Assembly (NCBI GenBank): GCA_028820845.1
Contig: JAPPII010000038.1
Span: 1 to 45,859, forward strand
Direction: 5' to 3'
Length of the DNA: 45,859 nt
From: Candidatus Poribacteria bacterium
Lineage (GTDB): Bacteria > Poribacteria > WGA-4E > WGA-3G
Under the pieces are notes generated by a model that searched no databases, was not told the DNA's origin, and was given only the letters and a program-made list of their open reading frames with translations. The position numbers and the translations under genes are program-made. Below, in pieces: positions 8,262-16,930 of the stretch. How positions within the stretch are numbered: the stretch's first letter is position 1; every line of letters begins with the position of its first letter.

Positions 8262-9623
8262 ATGCTATCAAGAAATACGCAACAGCCACAAGAAGTTACC
8301 AACAGCCAACAGCCAACAGCCAACAGCCGTTACAAAACTCTTTGGGTGATGCTAATTACGTGTGCCGGCATGGGATTGAGCCTCCTCGTCCGTGTCCTAT
8401 TGATTCCAAAGCGGTTCGGCTTCAGCGACACAGCAGACGCACTCATAACCGCATTGACGGTGGTGTTCGTTGTTGATACAATTGTCCGAGAAGGTGCTAA
8501 ATTTAGCCTCGTTCCTCTTTTTGTTACGCGTGAAAAGGAGATGCCCCGCGCAGCATATCAACGTTTCACCAATAGTCTGCTGTTCGCTTTAATAAGTATC
8601 GGTTTTGGAATTTTTATCTTAATCGAACTGGTCGCGCCGTGGATAGCAGGCGGATTGTTAGCGCGATCAACTGTTGATGTCGAAAAAGGAACGACACTTT
8701 TACGGCTCTGTGCACCGATCCTTGTCTTCGGATGCGGTAGCACGGTGCTCGGTGCTTTCCTGAACAGCCAACAACGCTTTAAAACGGTCGCACTCCGAAA
8801 CGCATTACCCGCTGGCACTGCAGCGGTTGTATTTTTAGTTCTATGGAACACCGAGAACCTTGAAAACTGGATTGCGGTGGCGTACACTGGTGGCTTTGCC
8901 GTATACTTTGGATGGTTGTGCATCGGAACCTATCGAACGGGACATCGGTATAACCTGATAGGTATCTCTGTAGATACACTCCGCGCTTTGAAGAATACGG
9001 TCACGTTGCCAACACTCGGTTTCGCAACTCGGCAAGTTACAAACCGTCTGTTGGTCGAGATATACCTCGTCTCGCAACTCGGCGGCGGTGCGATTACACT
9101 CTATAAATCCGCTTTCCAGATCTTCTCGGCTTTACAGACCCTTATCGGTATTAGTATTGCGACAACAGGTCTGCCCGATATGGCAACAGACGACGCCGTA
9201 AATGATAAAAAGAAGTTAGGACGCACGCTTAACCGAAATGTACGCACCGCCATAATTATTGGACTCCCAGCAATGCTAATCCTGCTGATATTTCACGAAA
9301 AAATCAGTCGGATTTTGTATGGGAGAGGCGCGACCGATCACGCCTCTATTGAATTAATTGGGCAACTTCTCTTTTGGCTCAGCATAGGATTGATATTTTC
9401 GTGTCTGATACCCGTTCTGAATGCTGGACTCTACGCACAAAAGGCTTACAAGCACATCTTCGCAAATATGGTAATGATGGCGTTTCTTAATTTCATCGCG
9501 GCGTATGGATTGATTGAAATGAGGGGACTCACAGGGGTCGCGCTCGCTGTATCAATTACGGCACTCCTCGCCGTCGGAAATTTGACGCGCCTCCTCCGAA
9601 AGACAAAGGTCTCTTGGTTTTAG
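8262..9623 (+). CDS. MurJ/Wzx-like lipid-linked glycan flippase
   Basis: 453 residues with 12 or so hydrophobic segments; the MurJ/MviN look is clear in the paired Pro/Gly-rich helices, the region LNSQQRFKTVALRNALP and the late segment FHEKISRILYGRGA. It should flip an undecaprenyl-linked repeat unit across the inner membrane, as Wzx or MurJ does. Its place among glycosyltransferases and a polymerase favours the polysaccharide role. The first 25-29 residues are low-complexity Gln/Thr/Asn encoded by a 7-nt tandem repeat (8301-8328), and there is no Shine-Dalgarno before 8262. The true start may be the ATG at 8349, just before the first helix. Confidence 0.85.
   Translation: MLSRNTQQPQEVTNSQQPTANSRYKTLWVMLITCAGMGLSLLVRVLLIPKRFGFSDTADALITALTVVFVVDTIVREGAKFSLVPLFVTREKEMPRAAYQRFTNSLLFALISIGFGIFILIELVAPWIAGGLLARSTVDVEKGTTLLRLCAPILVFGCGSTVLGAFLNSQQRFKTVALRNALPAGTAAVVFLVLWNTENLENWIAVAYTGGFAVYFGWLCIGTYRTGHRYNLIGISVDTLRALKNTVTLPTLGFATRQVTNRLLVEIYLVSQLGGGAITLYKSAFQIFSALQTLIGISIATTGLPDMATDDAVNDKKKLGRTLNRNVRTAIIIGLPAMLILLIFHEKISRILYGRGATDHASIELIGQLLFWLSIGLIFSCLIPVLNAGLYAQKAYKHIFANMVMMAFLNFIAAYGLIEMRGLTGVALAVSITALLAVGNLTRLLRKTKVSWF
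8301..8328 (+). repeat. 7-bp tandem repeat (AACAGCC x4) at the flippase 5' end
   Basis: Four exact copies of AACAGCC. If translation starts at 8262 the repeat is coding, and loss or gain of one copy would shift the frame, as in phase-variable surface genes. If translation starts at 8349 the repeat is untranslated or intergenic. Confidence 0.8.
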
Positions 9624-9626
9624 ATA

Positions 9627-9652
9627 GCAGTCAGCAGTCAGCGATCAGCGCG
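9627..9652. repeat. GTCAGC-type dispersed repeat after the flippase gene
   Basis: Reads AGCAGTCAGCAGTCAGCGAT and onward. It is close to the reverse complement of the run at 8230-8262, so near-inverted copies bracket the flippase gene. It overlaps the 5' extension of the sulfotransferase frame that begins at 9614, which argues against that long start. Confidence 0.7.
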
Positions 9653-9733
9653 TGGCAAGCACAACTTGCTAACCACTGCAAACTAATCTTACTAATGGTT
9701 GACACCAATAAGAAAGAAAAAGAGATAAATGAG

Positions 9734-10654
9734 ATGGGAATGAAAAATGTTCGAGATTATCACTATCTTATTGTAGGCGGCACGACGAAGGCGGCAACAA
9801 CGTCGCTATTCACCTATCTCGCTGACCATCCTGCTACCTGTGCTGCCACTTATAAAGAGACCCGTTTTTTCCTCAGTACCGATTATCCGCTTCCTTCAAA
9901 ATACCGATACAAAGGAGATGTAGAAGCATACAATCGCCTCTTTCCTAACCCTAACGAAAAGCAGCTACGGGTTGAATCAACACCAGACTACCTGTATTGC
10001 GATAAGGCGCGTGAGCGAATCGCAGCGTCCCTACCGCACGTAAAGTTAGTCTTCAGCCTTCGGGAACCCATCTCAAGATTAATTTCGTGGTATCGGTTCG
10101 GGAAGCAAATTGGCAAACTGCCACAAACCCTAAGTTTCGACGCTTATGTTGATCTGCTCTTTGCCGCTGGGCAGCAGGAAGAACAGTACTTGCAAACACT
10201 CCAACAAGGCTGCTATACTACCTATTTGGAACCCTATTTTAATTTATTCGGTCCGGCGCGCATCCACATCCTTTTTTATGAGGAATTGGCGGCGCAACCG
10301 TTGAACGTTATGACCGATTTGTGCAGCTTTGCCGAGATAGATACGGATTTTTATAAAGATTACGCCTTTAAAGTAACAAACCGATCCGAGAATATGAGAA
10401 ACTCTGAACTGCATCGGAAATACCGAGACTTCCGATTCCGACTGCGACAGTGGACGCATAACAAACCGATCATCCATACACCGCTGCGGAGCATCCGAAA
10501 AACAATTGAACCTCTCTATCTCCGTCTAAACACGCAACCTGAAAAGAAAATTCAGATGTCAGAAGAGACGCAATGCCGTTTGACCGCCTATTACAAATCT
10601 GATATTCATGCCCTTAGTGAATTAATTGGGAAACCTTTACCCTGGTCTCTTTAA
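9734..10654 (+). CDS. Sulfotransferase (PAPS-dependent), first of four
   Basis: Transfers sulfate from PAPS to a glycan hydroxyl. The 5'-phosphosulfate loop is GGTTKAATTSLF near the N-terminus and the 3'-phosphate motif is REPISRLISWYRFG, both as in Sulfotransfer_1/heparan-sulfate-type enzymes. The open frame extends upstream to 9614, but that part reads through a dispersed repeat, so I place the start at MGMKNV (9734, or the ATG at 9740), giving 306 residues, a normal size. It sits between the flippase and a second sulfotransferase, so the acceptor is probably the polysaccharide made here. No PAPS synthesis genes are in the window. Confidence 0.88.
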   Translation: MGMKNVRDYHYLIVGGTTKAATTSLFTYLADHPATCAATYKETRFFLSTDYPLPSKYRYKGDVEAYNRLFPNPNEKQLRVESTPDYLYCDKARERIAASLPHVKLVFSLREPISRLISWYRFGKQIGKLPQTLSFDAYVDLLFAAGQQEEQYLQTLQQGCYTTYLEPYFNLFGPARIHILFYEELAAQPLNVMTDLCSFAEIDTDFYKDYAFKVTNRSENMRNSELHRKYRDFRFRLRQWTHNKPIIHTPLRSIRKTIEPLYLRLNTQPEKKIQMSEETQCRLTAYYKSDIHALSELIGKPLPWSL

Positions 10655-10699
10655 TTTCTATGAGGATTTTGGAAGGGAGAGCAGGATCGGGAAAAAATT

Positions 10700-11602
10700 A
10701 TGACAAAAAGAATCCAACTCATGATTGTTGGCGCGCAAAAATCGGGGACATCCTCACTCCTCCGTTACTTGGCACAACATCCAGATATCCATACGCATGC
10801 ACAGTCAGAGATGACCTTTTTCCTTCAAGAACACGAATACACACAAGGGTATGACCGGGCTTTCGCGAAGTACTTTGCAGGTGAGAAAATCGCAGATAAA
10901 CCACTCATTGCCAAGAACGTGATGGTGATGCACTTCCGGGAGGTTATGCAACGGATTTACGATCACAATCCTGAGATACATCTCGTTGTGCTTTTACGGG
11001 AACCCGTTGCCCGTGCCTATTCCGCCTATTGGTGGGCGCGCCGGAGAGGTTGGGAAAACATCAAAACCTACGAAGAGGCACTCGCCACTGAGAAAGCACG
11101 CCTGAACGAAGACCGGTTTAAATGGCGACAGTGTGTCTACCAGTACAACAGCATCTATTACCCACACGTCAAAAATTTGATAGATCAATTCGGGCGAAAT
11201 CAGGTCCACTGCTTCTTAACCGACGACTTAAAAGAAAATGCCGAAGGTATTTGCCAACAACTCTTTAACCGCATCGGTATCCGTGACGATTTCAAACCTT
11301 CAATAGGGGAACGACACAATCAAGCCACTATGCCGCGTTCGGAAGGATTTAACTTCCTCTTTACACAATTTCTGGCATCCCGCAATCCACTGAGAAAAGC
11401 CATTAGAAAACTCGTGCCGGATGCGGCTGCTTACAAACTCAGAAAAGCCGTTCTCGACTGGAACGAAAGACCTCAGAAGGATGAGAATTGGACACCGCCG
11501 CCGCTGGACCCAGAGACCCGCAAACAACAGATGGCGTACTTCAAACCGTTTAACGAACAATTAGCTGAATTATTGGATAGAGACCTGACGGATTGGTTAT
11601 AA
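10700..11602 (+). CDS. Sulfotransferase, second of four
   Basis: 300 residues. The 5'-phosphosulfate loop is GAQKSGTSSLLRYL near residue 11 and the 3'-phosphate motif is LREPVARAYSAYWW, the classic heparan sulfate/NodH-like pattern. The C-terminal third has the usual basic helices and the KPFNEQLAELLDRDLTDW ending of glycan sulfotransferases. It starts 45 nt after the previous sulfotransferase and ends 22 nt before the polymerase-like gene, so it is part of the polysaccharide operon. It is only distantly similar to the upstream copy, so these are not recent duplicates and may act on different positions or sugars. Confidence 0.92.
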   Translation: MTKRIQLMIVGAQKSGTSSLLRYLAQHPDIHTHAQSEMTFFLQEHEYTQGYDRAFAKYFAGEKIADKPLIAKNVMVMHFREVMQRIYDHNPEIHLVVLLREPVARAYSAYWWARRRGWENIKTYEEALATEKARLNEDRFKWRQCVYQYNSIYYPHVKNLIDQFGRNQVHCFLTDDLKENAEGICQQLFNRIGIRDDFKPSIGERHNQATMPRSEGFNFLFTQFLASRNPLRKAIRKLVPDAAAYKLRKAVLDWNERPQKDENWTPPPLDPETRKQQMAYFKPFNEQLAELLDRDLTDWL

Positions 11603-11624
11603 CCATTAACCAACAACTAAAAGA

Positions 11625-12986
11625 ATGATCTACTTTCTGACAGGATACGTCGCTTTTGAAGAGTTTATACTGAAGTTTTTACCCGTTAGCGATGTCATTT
11701 ACTCCTACTTAAGATTCTTCGGCGAAATGCTCATCTACGTGGCTTTCGGGAAACTCGTCATCCATAAACTCTATAGAGGCATCCCTTTCGTCAAAACAGC
11801 AATCGACTTACCAGTTATCGGATTTTACACCGTCGTACTGTTGTCAATATTAGTGAACGGATCCCCACTGATAGGGAGCCTTTACAATATCCGTCCATTT
11901 GCGCGATACATCGTTCTTTTTTATCTGGTCGCGAATTCTAACCTATCAGAGAGACACATCAGAACCTTTTTACGCATCATTCTCGGTGTTGGTATCCTCC
12001 AAATCGGTGCGGGTATCATTCAGTGGGCGGGTGGCCCCGCTGCATTCAACTTCTTTTTACCGCGCGAAACCACACTCACCATAGGTGGGTTCACAAAAGA
12101 ATACAGACTGCTTGAACTCGGCAGAGAAATTGGGAGCGTCTACGGAACTTTAGGCGACACGGTGATCTATGGGGTTTTCATGATTCTCGTCCTTGTCATC
12201 TATCTCTCCCGTATTAGGCGACTGGAGTACCTGAACTTGCTCGGCGCAGCGATACTGTTTTTCTTTATCGCGCGCTCATATTCGCGCGCCGCTACCTTCT
12301 CGGCACTCCTTGCAGGCGGCGCGTGGTTCTACTTTCAGTACGGCTGGAAAAAGACACTTCAATTAGCATTATCCATCGCGATGGTCTTTGGGATCCTCTT
12401 GGCAATAGTAAACCCCTTTAACCTTGAGTACATAAACCCTCGTAAAGCGAGGGTTGGGCTCATTGGGAACGTAACAGGTGTATTTTCAGGTTCTTACGTC
12501 CGCGTCGCGCAGAAACAACGGCTCGGTGCCTTAATTGGGAACGTCCCAACAGTTCTCGTGAACAAACCTATCTTAGGCTACGGCGCAGATCAAAACACCA
12601 CGATTGAAAGGCTTAATGCCAGCCAACGCTCTTTCCTCCTGAAAATACTCAGCAAGAACGGTTTCAAGGATGTGTATTGGGTGGCAATTCTCTGCTTCTA
12701 CGGTTTATTGGGATTAGGCTTCTTCGCGCTAATATTCTACCGGCTCTTTCGTGCCGCTTTAGACCTCTACAGGAGATCCGTTAGTACACCATTGGCTGTG
12801 TCGCGCCTGACCCGGCAGATTTCAATTATCATGCTCTGCCTCGTTGCCGTTACCGCCTTCTTACTCTTCTTCAATCGAACCCTTGAATTCCGAGGTTACG
12901 GATTCTATTTCTGGCTCTGCGCCGGACTCATGTTCGCCAGCGATAGATCGCTTTCAACCTATAGACCGCTGAGGATAACGCTATGA
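11625..12986 (+). CDS. O-antigen ligase/polymerase-like membrane protein
   Basis: 453 residues with about ten to twelve hydrophobic segments and one large loop near residues 265-330 holding Arg-rich stretches (RKARVG, YVRVAQKQRLG), as in the Wzy/WaaL (O-antigen_lig) superfamily, whose periplasmic loop carries catalytic Arg and His. It would polymerise flipped repeat units or attach the chain to an acceptor. Context (flippase upstream, Wzi-like protein downstream) favours a capsule/EPS polymerase. The last codons overlap the glycoside hydrolase start by ATGA. Sequence conservation in this superfamily is low, so polymerase versus ligase remains open. Confidence 0.8.
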   Translation: MIYFLTGYVAFEEFILKFLPVSDVIYSYLRFFGEMLIYVAFGKLVIHKLYRGIPFVKTAIDLPVIGFYTVVLLSILVNGSPLIGSLYNIRPFARYIVLFYLVANSNLSERHIRTFLRIILGVGILQIGAGIIQWAGGPAAFNFFLPRETTLTIGGFTKEYRLLELGREIGSVYGTLGDTVIYGVFMILVLVIYLSRIRRLEYLNLLGAAILFFFIARSYSRAATFSALLAGGAWFYFQYGWKKTLQLALSIAMVFGILLAIVNPFNLEYINPRKARVGLIGNVTGVFSGSYVRVAQKQRLGALIGNVPTVLVNKPILGYGADQNTTIERLNASQRSFLLKILSKNGFKDVYWVAILCFYGLLGLGFFALIFYRLFRAALDLYRRSVSTPLAVSRLTRQISIIMLCLVAVTAFLLFFNRTLEFRGYGFYFWLCAGLMFASDRSLSTYRPLRITL

Positions 12987-14659
12987 TTACCACACAAATA
13001 TCTCCATTATGGGGGCTGCTACACAGCATAGCAGCAAGAGTGGAAGGGTGGAAGAGTAGAAGTACGGCTCCCATCCTTCCGTTCTTCCAACCTTCCATCC
13101 AATCCATAATAACTGTCGCGATATTGTTATTTCTGAACATCGGCTGCCGAGAGGAAGCCCCGCCGCCAGAAGTATTCCGTTTAGAAATTGGCACACAGGC
13201 TGCGCAACCGCTCCGCCATGCCCTCCACGGGTTCAATACAAATATGATGAGCGGCGATTACGGGTACCTTGACACCGATTTTGTCGATTTAACCAAGGCA
13301 CTTATGCCGAAGACCTTACGATTTCCCGGCGGCACAGTAGGAAACTTCTATCATTGGGAAGCCAGCGGCTTTTTTGAGAGTGAAATGGCATCAACGCTCA
13401 ACGCAAAACTTAATAAACGAAACAAAGACAATTACGTTAAACTTCAGAAGCGAAGGAACGGCAAAATCGCTTTTGACGATTTTATGCAGTTGTGTAACAC
13501 ATTACAGATAACCCCTGTTGTCGTTGTGAATCTATGGACAGGTAGTCCCGAAGAGAGCGCAGCGTGGGTCGACTACGCCAAAAGCAAAGGGTATCAAATT
13601 ACACACTGGGAACTCGGCAACGAGTATTATCTGCCACACTACCTCAACAAATACCAGACAGTCAAAAACTACATCGCCGAAGCCAAAAAACATGCCGCAG
13701 CGATGAAAGCCGTTAACCCGAATATAAAGGTATCCGTCTGTGCCACGCCTCTCGGTTTCCACAAAGAAGGGTGGCTGGTAAAAAGACAGCAACGGAAATG
13801 GGACGAAGGTCTCGCAGCGGACAGCAGCTTTTTCGACGCTTACACCGTTCACGCTTATGCTTACAAAGCCGTTCAAAAAAAAGAGATAGAGGAGATGCGC
13901 TGCTACCTCATGGGATGGATTCATTTCGGGGTCGCAGAAGCTCTCGACTACTATCAAAAACTATTTCCAAACAAGGAGATGTGGATAACGGAATGGAACA
14001 TCGCCAATCCTGCGAACCGCGTCGCCAATACACAACTTCATGCAATGTATGCCGGCGATTTTTTCTTAAGACTGCTATCGATACCTAACATCACGCAGGC
14101 AAACTTTCATGTTATCGCTGGTCCCGGGAAGGGGTTTCCCGTATTTTCGCCGATAACGCCTCCAACACCTGGCACTTTTTGGAAATACGGTGGCGAACCT
14201 GAATCGGATTTCGGTAACAATATCCGGCGTGCCGTTTATCCGACTTTTCAACTCATCGGTGAAGCATTTGCGCAGGCAGACACACAGTTTACGGTGTCAA
14301 TCGAAAATTCGCCGCTCCTTGAAGGTGCTTTAACTTATGCAAAGCAACAGATGCCGGGTATCCAAGCACAAGCCGTCGGTAAAAAAAATGATGCAAATGA
14401 AACGGAATACCTTGCCATCTTCATCAGCAATCGCACAAGCGAGCATCACACACCACAAATCGTGATTGACGGCAAGTATTACAAAGGTGATATCACGTAT
14501 CGTTATGTCGCCGATGAAAGACTCAAGGCAACAAATGGAGGCAATGCCGAAATGGAAGGATCCGGCAAAATCGAAGTCCGTATTCAGGAATGGTACGGGA
14601 AAGCAACGGAATTCATTATCCCCAAAAACAGTTTCGGCATCTTGAAAATAAAGAGATAG
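12983..14659 (+). CDS. Secreted glycoside hydrolase (clan GH-A type, GH39/51/79-like), putative lipoprotein
   Basis: 558 residues. A hydrophobic segment ending in LNIGC (Cys55) suggests a lipoprotein, then a (beta/alpha)8 domain with the acid/base motif WELGNEYY (Glu214) and the nucleophile motif WITEWN (Glu337), the arrangement of clan GH-A enzymes. A C-terminal beta domain follows. Such enzymes trim or release polysaccharide; in a biosynthetic locus it may control chain length or degrade misplaced product. The signal peptide is oddly long because a hairpin-forming repeat (13041-13097) lies inside the coding sequence before the hydrophobic core. The start overlaps the stop of the polymerase gene (ATGA). 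Exact substrate and family are uncertain. Confidence 0.82.
   Translation: MITTQISPLWGLLHSIAARVEGWKSRSTAPILPFFQPSIQSIITVAILLFLNIGCREEAPPPEVFRLEIGTQAAQPLRHALHGFNTNMMSGDYGYLDTDFVDLTKALMPKTLRFPGGTVGNFYHWEASGFFESEMASTLNAKLNKRNKDNYVKLQKRRNGKIAFDDFMQLCNTLQITPVVVVNLWTGSPEESAAWVDYAKSKGYQITHWELGNEYYLPHYLNKYQTVKNYIAEAKKHAAAMKAVNPNIKVSVCATPLGFHKEGWLVKRQQRKWDEGLAADSSFFDAYTVHAYAYKAVQKKEIEEMRCYLMGWIHFGVAEALDYYQKLFPNKEMWITEWNIANPANRVANTQLHAMYAGDFFLRLLSIPNITQANFHVIAGPGKGFPVFSPITPPTPGTFWKYGGEPESDFGNNIRRAVYPTFQLIGEAFAQADTQFTVSIENSPLLEGALTYAKQQMPGIQAQAVGKKNDANETEYLAIFISNRTSEHHTPQIVIDGKYYKGDITYRYVADERLKATNGGNAEMEGSGKIEVRIQEWYGKATEFIIPKNSFGILKIKR
13041..13097. repeat. Inverted repeat inside the hydrolase signal region
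   Basis: TGGAAGGGTGGAAG (13041-13054) pairs with CTTCCAACCTTCCA (13084-13097), 13 of 14 positions complementary, with a 29-nt loop. It encodes residues about 20-38 of the hydrolase, between the initiation codon and the hydrophobic core, so it looks inserted into the signal-peptide region. Confidence 0.75.
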
Positions 14660-14786
14660 CCGGGATAGATCCTGTATCTACTCTCTTAGAAACCTTATAT
14701 CTTCCCAATCGCGTTGGAATTCACCAGATACCATCGTGGAATGAAATTGTGAGCGATTAGCGAACAATTTGTCTTAGCTTTACATT

Positions 14787-15833
14787 GTGGAACGATGCCC
14801 AGATTTAATAGTTAAAAATATGATATTTGTTGTCGGTAACAGTCGCAGTGGCACAACGATGATGGGACGGATTTTAGGACAACATCCGGACGTTTACACC
14901 TTTGGCGAACTCCATTTCTTCGGACAACTATGTGCCCCACCCTTTTCTTATGAGATGCCTAAAGCAAATGCATTAAAACTCACTGCAGCACTCTGCTGCG
15001 TCCAACGGGAAGGCTATCGGACGCACGGAAACCCGCGTCGGTTCTTAAAAGAGGCATCGGTATTTCTTGACGGTTTAACCGCATATCCTGAAACACCGGC
15101 ACAACTTTTTTCAGCGTTTCTCCACCATGAAGCAACCGAGAACGGCAGAACGCTCCCGTGCGATCAGACACCACGCAATGTATTTTACATCAAGGACATC
15201 CTCGAACTTTATCCAGAGGCACGAATTATCAACATGATCCGAGACCCGCGCGATGTATTGTTATCCCAAAAGCGGAAATGGAAACGCCGATTCCTCGGCG
15301 GTAGCGATATGCCTATGAAAGAAACGTTTCGCGATTGGGTGAATTACCATCCAATCACCATCAGCCATATTTGGCGTACCGCTGTCAACGCTGCAGATCA
15401 ATTTGCGAATCATGAACGGGTCACCTCTATCTACTTTGAGGAACTCCTTACATACCCCGAAACGACAGTCAAAGGTGTCTGTGACTTTGCCAATATCGCC
15501 TATACCGATACGATGCTCCAAGTCCCACAGGTCGGTTCTTCCGTTGCAGAGGACAAACCGGAGCAACTCGGCATAAACCCACACCGTGCACACAGTTGGC
15601 AGAACGGAGAACTCAGTTCCGCTGAAATTTATCTTAATCAGACCATAACCGCAGCCCTTATGAAGAAACACAACTATAGCCGTGTGTCAATCCAGCCGAA
15701 TATTGCGGGTTTGGCACTTCATCTATTAACATTTCCTATGAAATTAGGAGGCGCGTTCCTCTTTAACCTTGATCGTATGAAGAGTATCCCGCAAACGATA
15801 AAAAGAAGACTTTTCGCGGACAGCGATTTGTAA
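14787..15833 (+). CDS. Sulfotransferase, third of four
   Basis: 348 residues from a GTG start, or 337 from the ATG at 14820. The P-loop-like 5'-phosphosulfate motif is VVGNSRSGTTMMGRIL and the 3'-phosphate motif is MIRDPRDVLLSQKRKW, typical of the Sulfotransfer_3 group. ELHFF after the loop and the late KPEQLGINPHRAHSWQNGELS fit glycan or lipid sulfotransferases. The next gene is another sulfotransferase. Neither start has a clear ribosome site; the ATG at 14820 sits directly before the motif and may be the true one. The target is inferred to be the same surface polysaccharide. Confidence 0.88.
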   Translation: MERCPDLIVKNMIFVVGNSRSGTTMMGRILGQHPDVYTFGELHFFGQLCAPPFSYEMPKANALKLTAALCCVQREGYRTHGNPRRFLKEASVFLDGLTAYPETPAQLFSAFLHHEATENGRTLPCDQTPRNVFYIKDILELYPEARIINMIRDPRDVLLSQKRKWKRRFLGGSDMPMKETFRDWVNYHPITISHIWRTAVNAADQFANHERVTSIYFEELLTYPETTVKGVCDFANIAYTDTMLQVPQVGSSVAEDKPEQLGINPHRAHSWQNGELSSAEIYLNQTITAALMKKHNYSRVSIQPNIAGLALHLLTFPMKLGGAFLFNLDRMKSIPQTIKRRLFADSDL

Positions 15834-15900
15834 AGCGGAGCCTCAAGTTAAGGGAAACCTCTTTGCTAACCGCTAATCGCTAATCGCCAATCGCCAAAAA

Positions 15901-16911
15901 ATGATCGCACAAATAAATCCGCTCTACATCAAAACCCGACCGACGAAAGTCCTCACGCGCCTCATGAGTTACGCCTTCTTTGAAGGACGACCCGTGACGA
16001 CAAAAGGACGTTGGATTAATCCGCTCGTCTTTTCTATTCTGAAAAAGGTCGCCGCAAACAATAGTAAATACAAACCCGTTAAAAAGCCGATCTTCATCTT
16101 AGGCACCGGGCGCAGCGGCACCACAATCCTCGGTATCGTGCTCTCCATGCACAGAGATGTCGGCTACCTGAATGAACCGAAAGCGATATGGCATCTCATT
16201 CACCCTCACGAAGATATTATCGGAAACTATAGTCAAAACGACGCAAAATACCGACTCACCGCTGAAGATGCGACAGACGAAATGCGCCGCCGTGCGGCAC
16301 AGATGTTCGGTGCCTATCTGACAACAATCCGTTCAGAACGACTTGTTGATAAATATCCTGAACTGATCTTCAGAGTGGGTTTTGTGCGTGCCTTATTTCC
16401 AGACGCACGTTTTATTTTTCTTGTCCGTAACGGATGGGATACGTGTCAGTCCATCGCAACTTGGTCAAAACGACTCGGCGTTCACCGCAACGGAGAGAAA
16501 CACGACTGGTGGGGGGTCGAAGACCGAAAGTGGCGACTCATGGTCGAGCAACTCGTTAAAACAGATCCTGCCCTCTCTGAAGTTGCTGATAAAATTGAAC
16601 ATTTCGAGCGACACTTGGATAGAGCCGCTGTAGAATGGATAATCACCATGCGCGCGGGGATCCATCTAATGGAGACCTCTTCGGATTGTACGCATCTCGT
16701 CCGTTTTGAGGACTTAACAGCAAAGCCAGATGAAACCCTCTCAGCGTTATGCGACTTCTGCGAACTGCCAGTAGACAACACCTTCCGTGAATATGCACGA
16801 CAAACGCTGCATCCCGTGCCAGCAAGAAAGCCGTTTGATATTCATCCGAAAATTGCCCCAATCTTCCATGAAACTATGAAAGAATTACAGTTCTCCAGCA
16901 CTCAAGCTTAA
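15901..16911 (+). CDS. Sulfotransferase, fourth of four
   Basis: 336 residues. IFILGTGRSGTTILGIVL (near 65-82) is the 5'-phosphosulfate loop and FLVRNGWDTCQSIATW the 3'-phosphate region, where the usual Arg-Asp-Pro is replaced by Arg-Asn-Gly. The helical C-terminal half includes VRFEDLTAKPDETLSALCDF, the standard sulfotransferase segment. A run of GCTAATCGC-like short repeats lies just before the ATG and there is no evident ribosome site. It is followed 19 nt later by the Wzi-like gene. The altered 3'-phosphate motif makes it the most divergent of the four. Confidence 0.85.
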   Translation: MIAQINPLYIKTRPTKVLTRLMSYAFFEGRPVTTKGRWINPLVFSILKKVAANNSKYKPVKKPIFILGTGRSGTTILGIVLSMHRDVGYLNEPKAIWHLIHPHEDIIGNYSQNDAKYRLTAEDATDEMRRRAAQMFGAYLTTIRSERLVDKYPELIFRVGFVRALFPDARFIFLVRNGWDTCQSIATWSKRLGVHRNGEKHDWWGVEDRKWRLMVEQLVKTDPALSEVADKIEHFERHLDRAAVEWIITMRAGIHLMETSSDCTHLVRFEDLTAKPDETLSALCDFCELPVDNTFREYARQTLHPVPARKPFDIHPKIAPIFHETMKELQFSSTQA

Positions 16912-16930
16912 AGGTTTTTAGATACTACCT

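Noticed and set aside
9614-9733. 40-residue N-terminal extension of the first sulfotransferase
   Set aside because: It reads through a GTCAGC-type repeat and overlaps the flippase end; the family motif starts soon after 9740.
15860-15900. CRISPR-like short repeats (GCTAATCGC units)
   Set aside because: Units are adjacent, 8-9 nt, with no spacers; they are simple tandem repeats.
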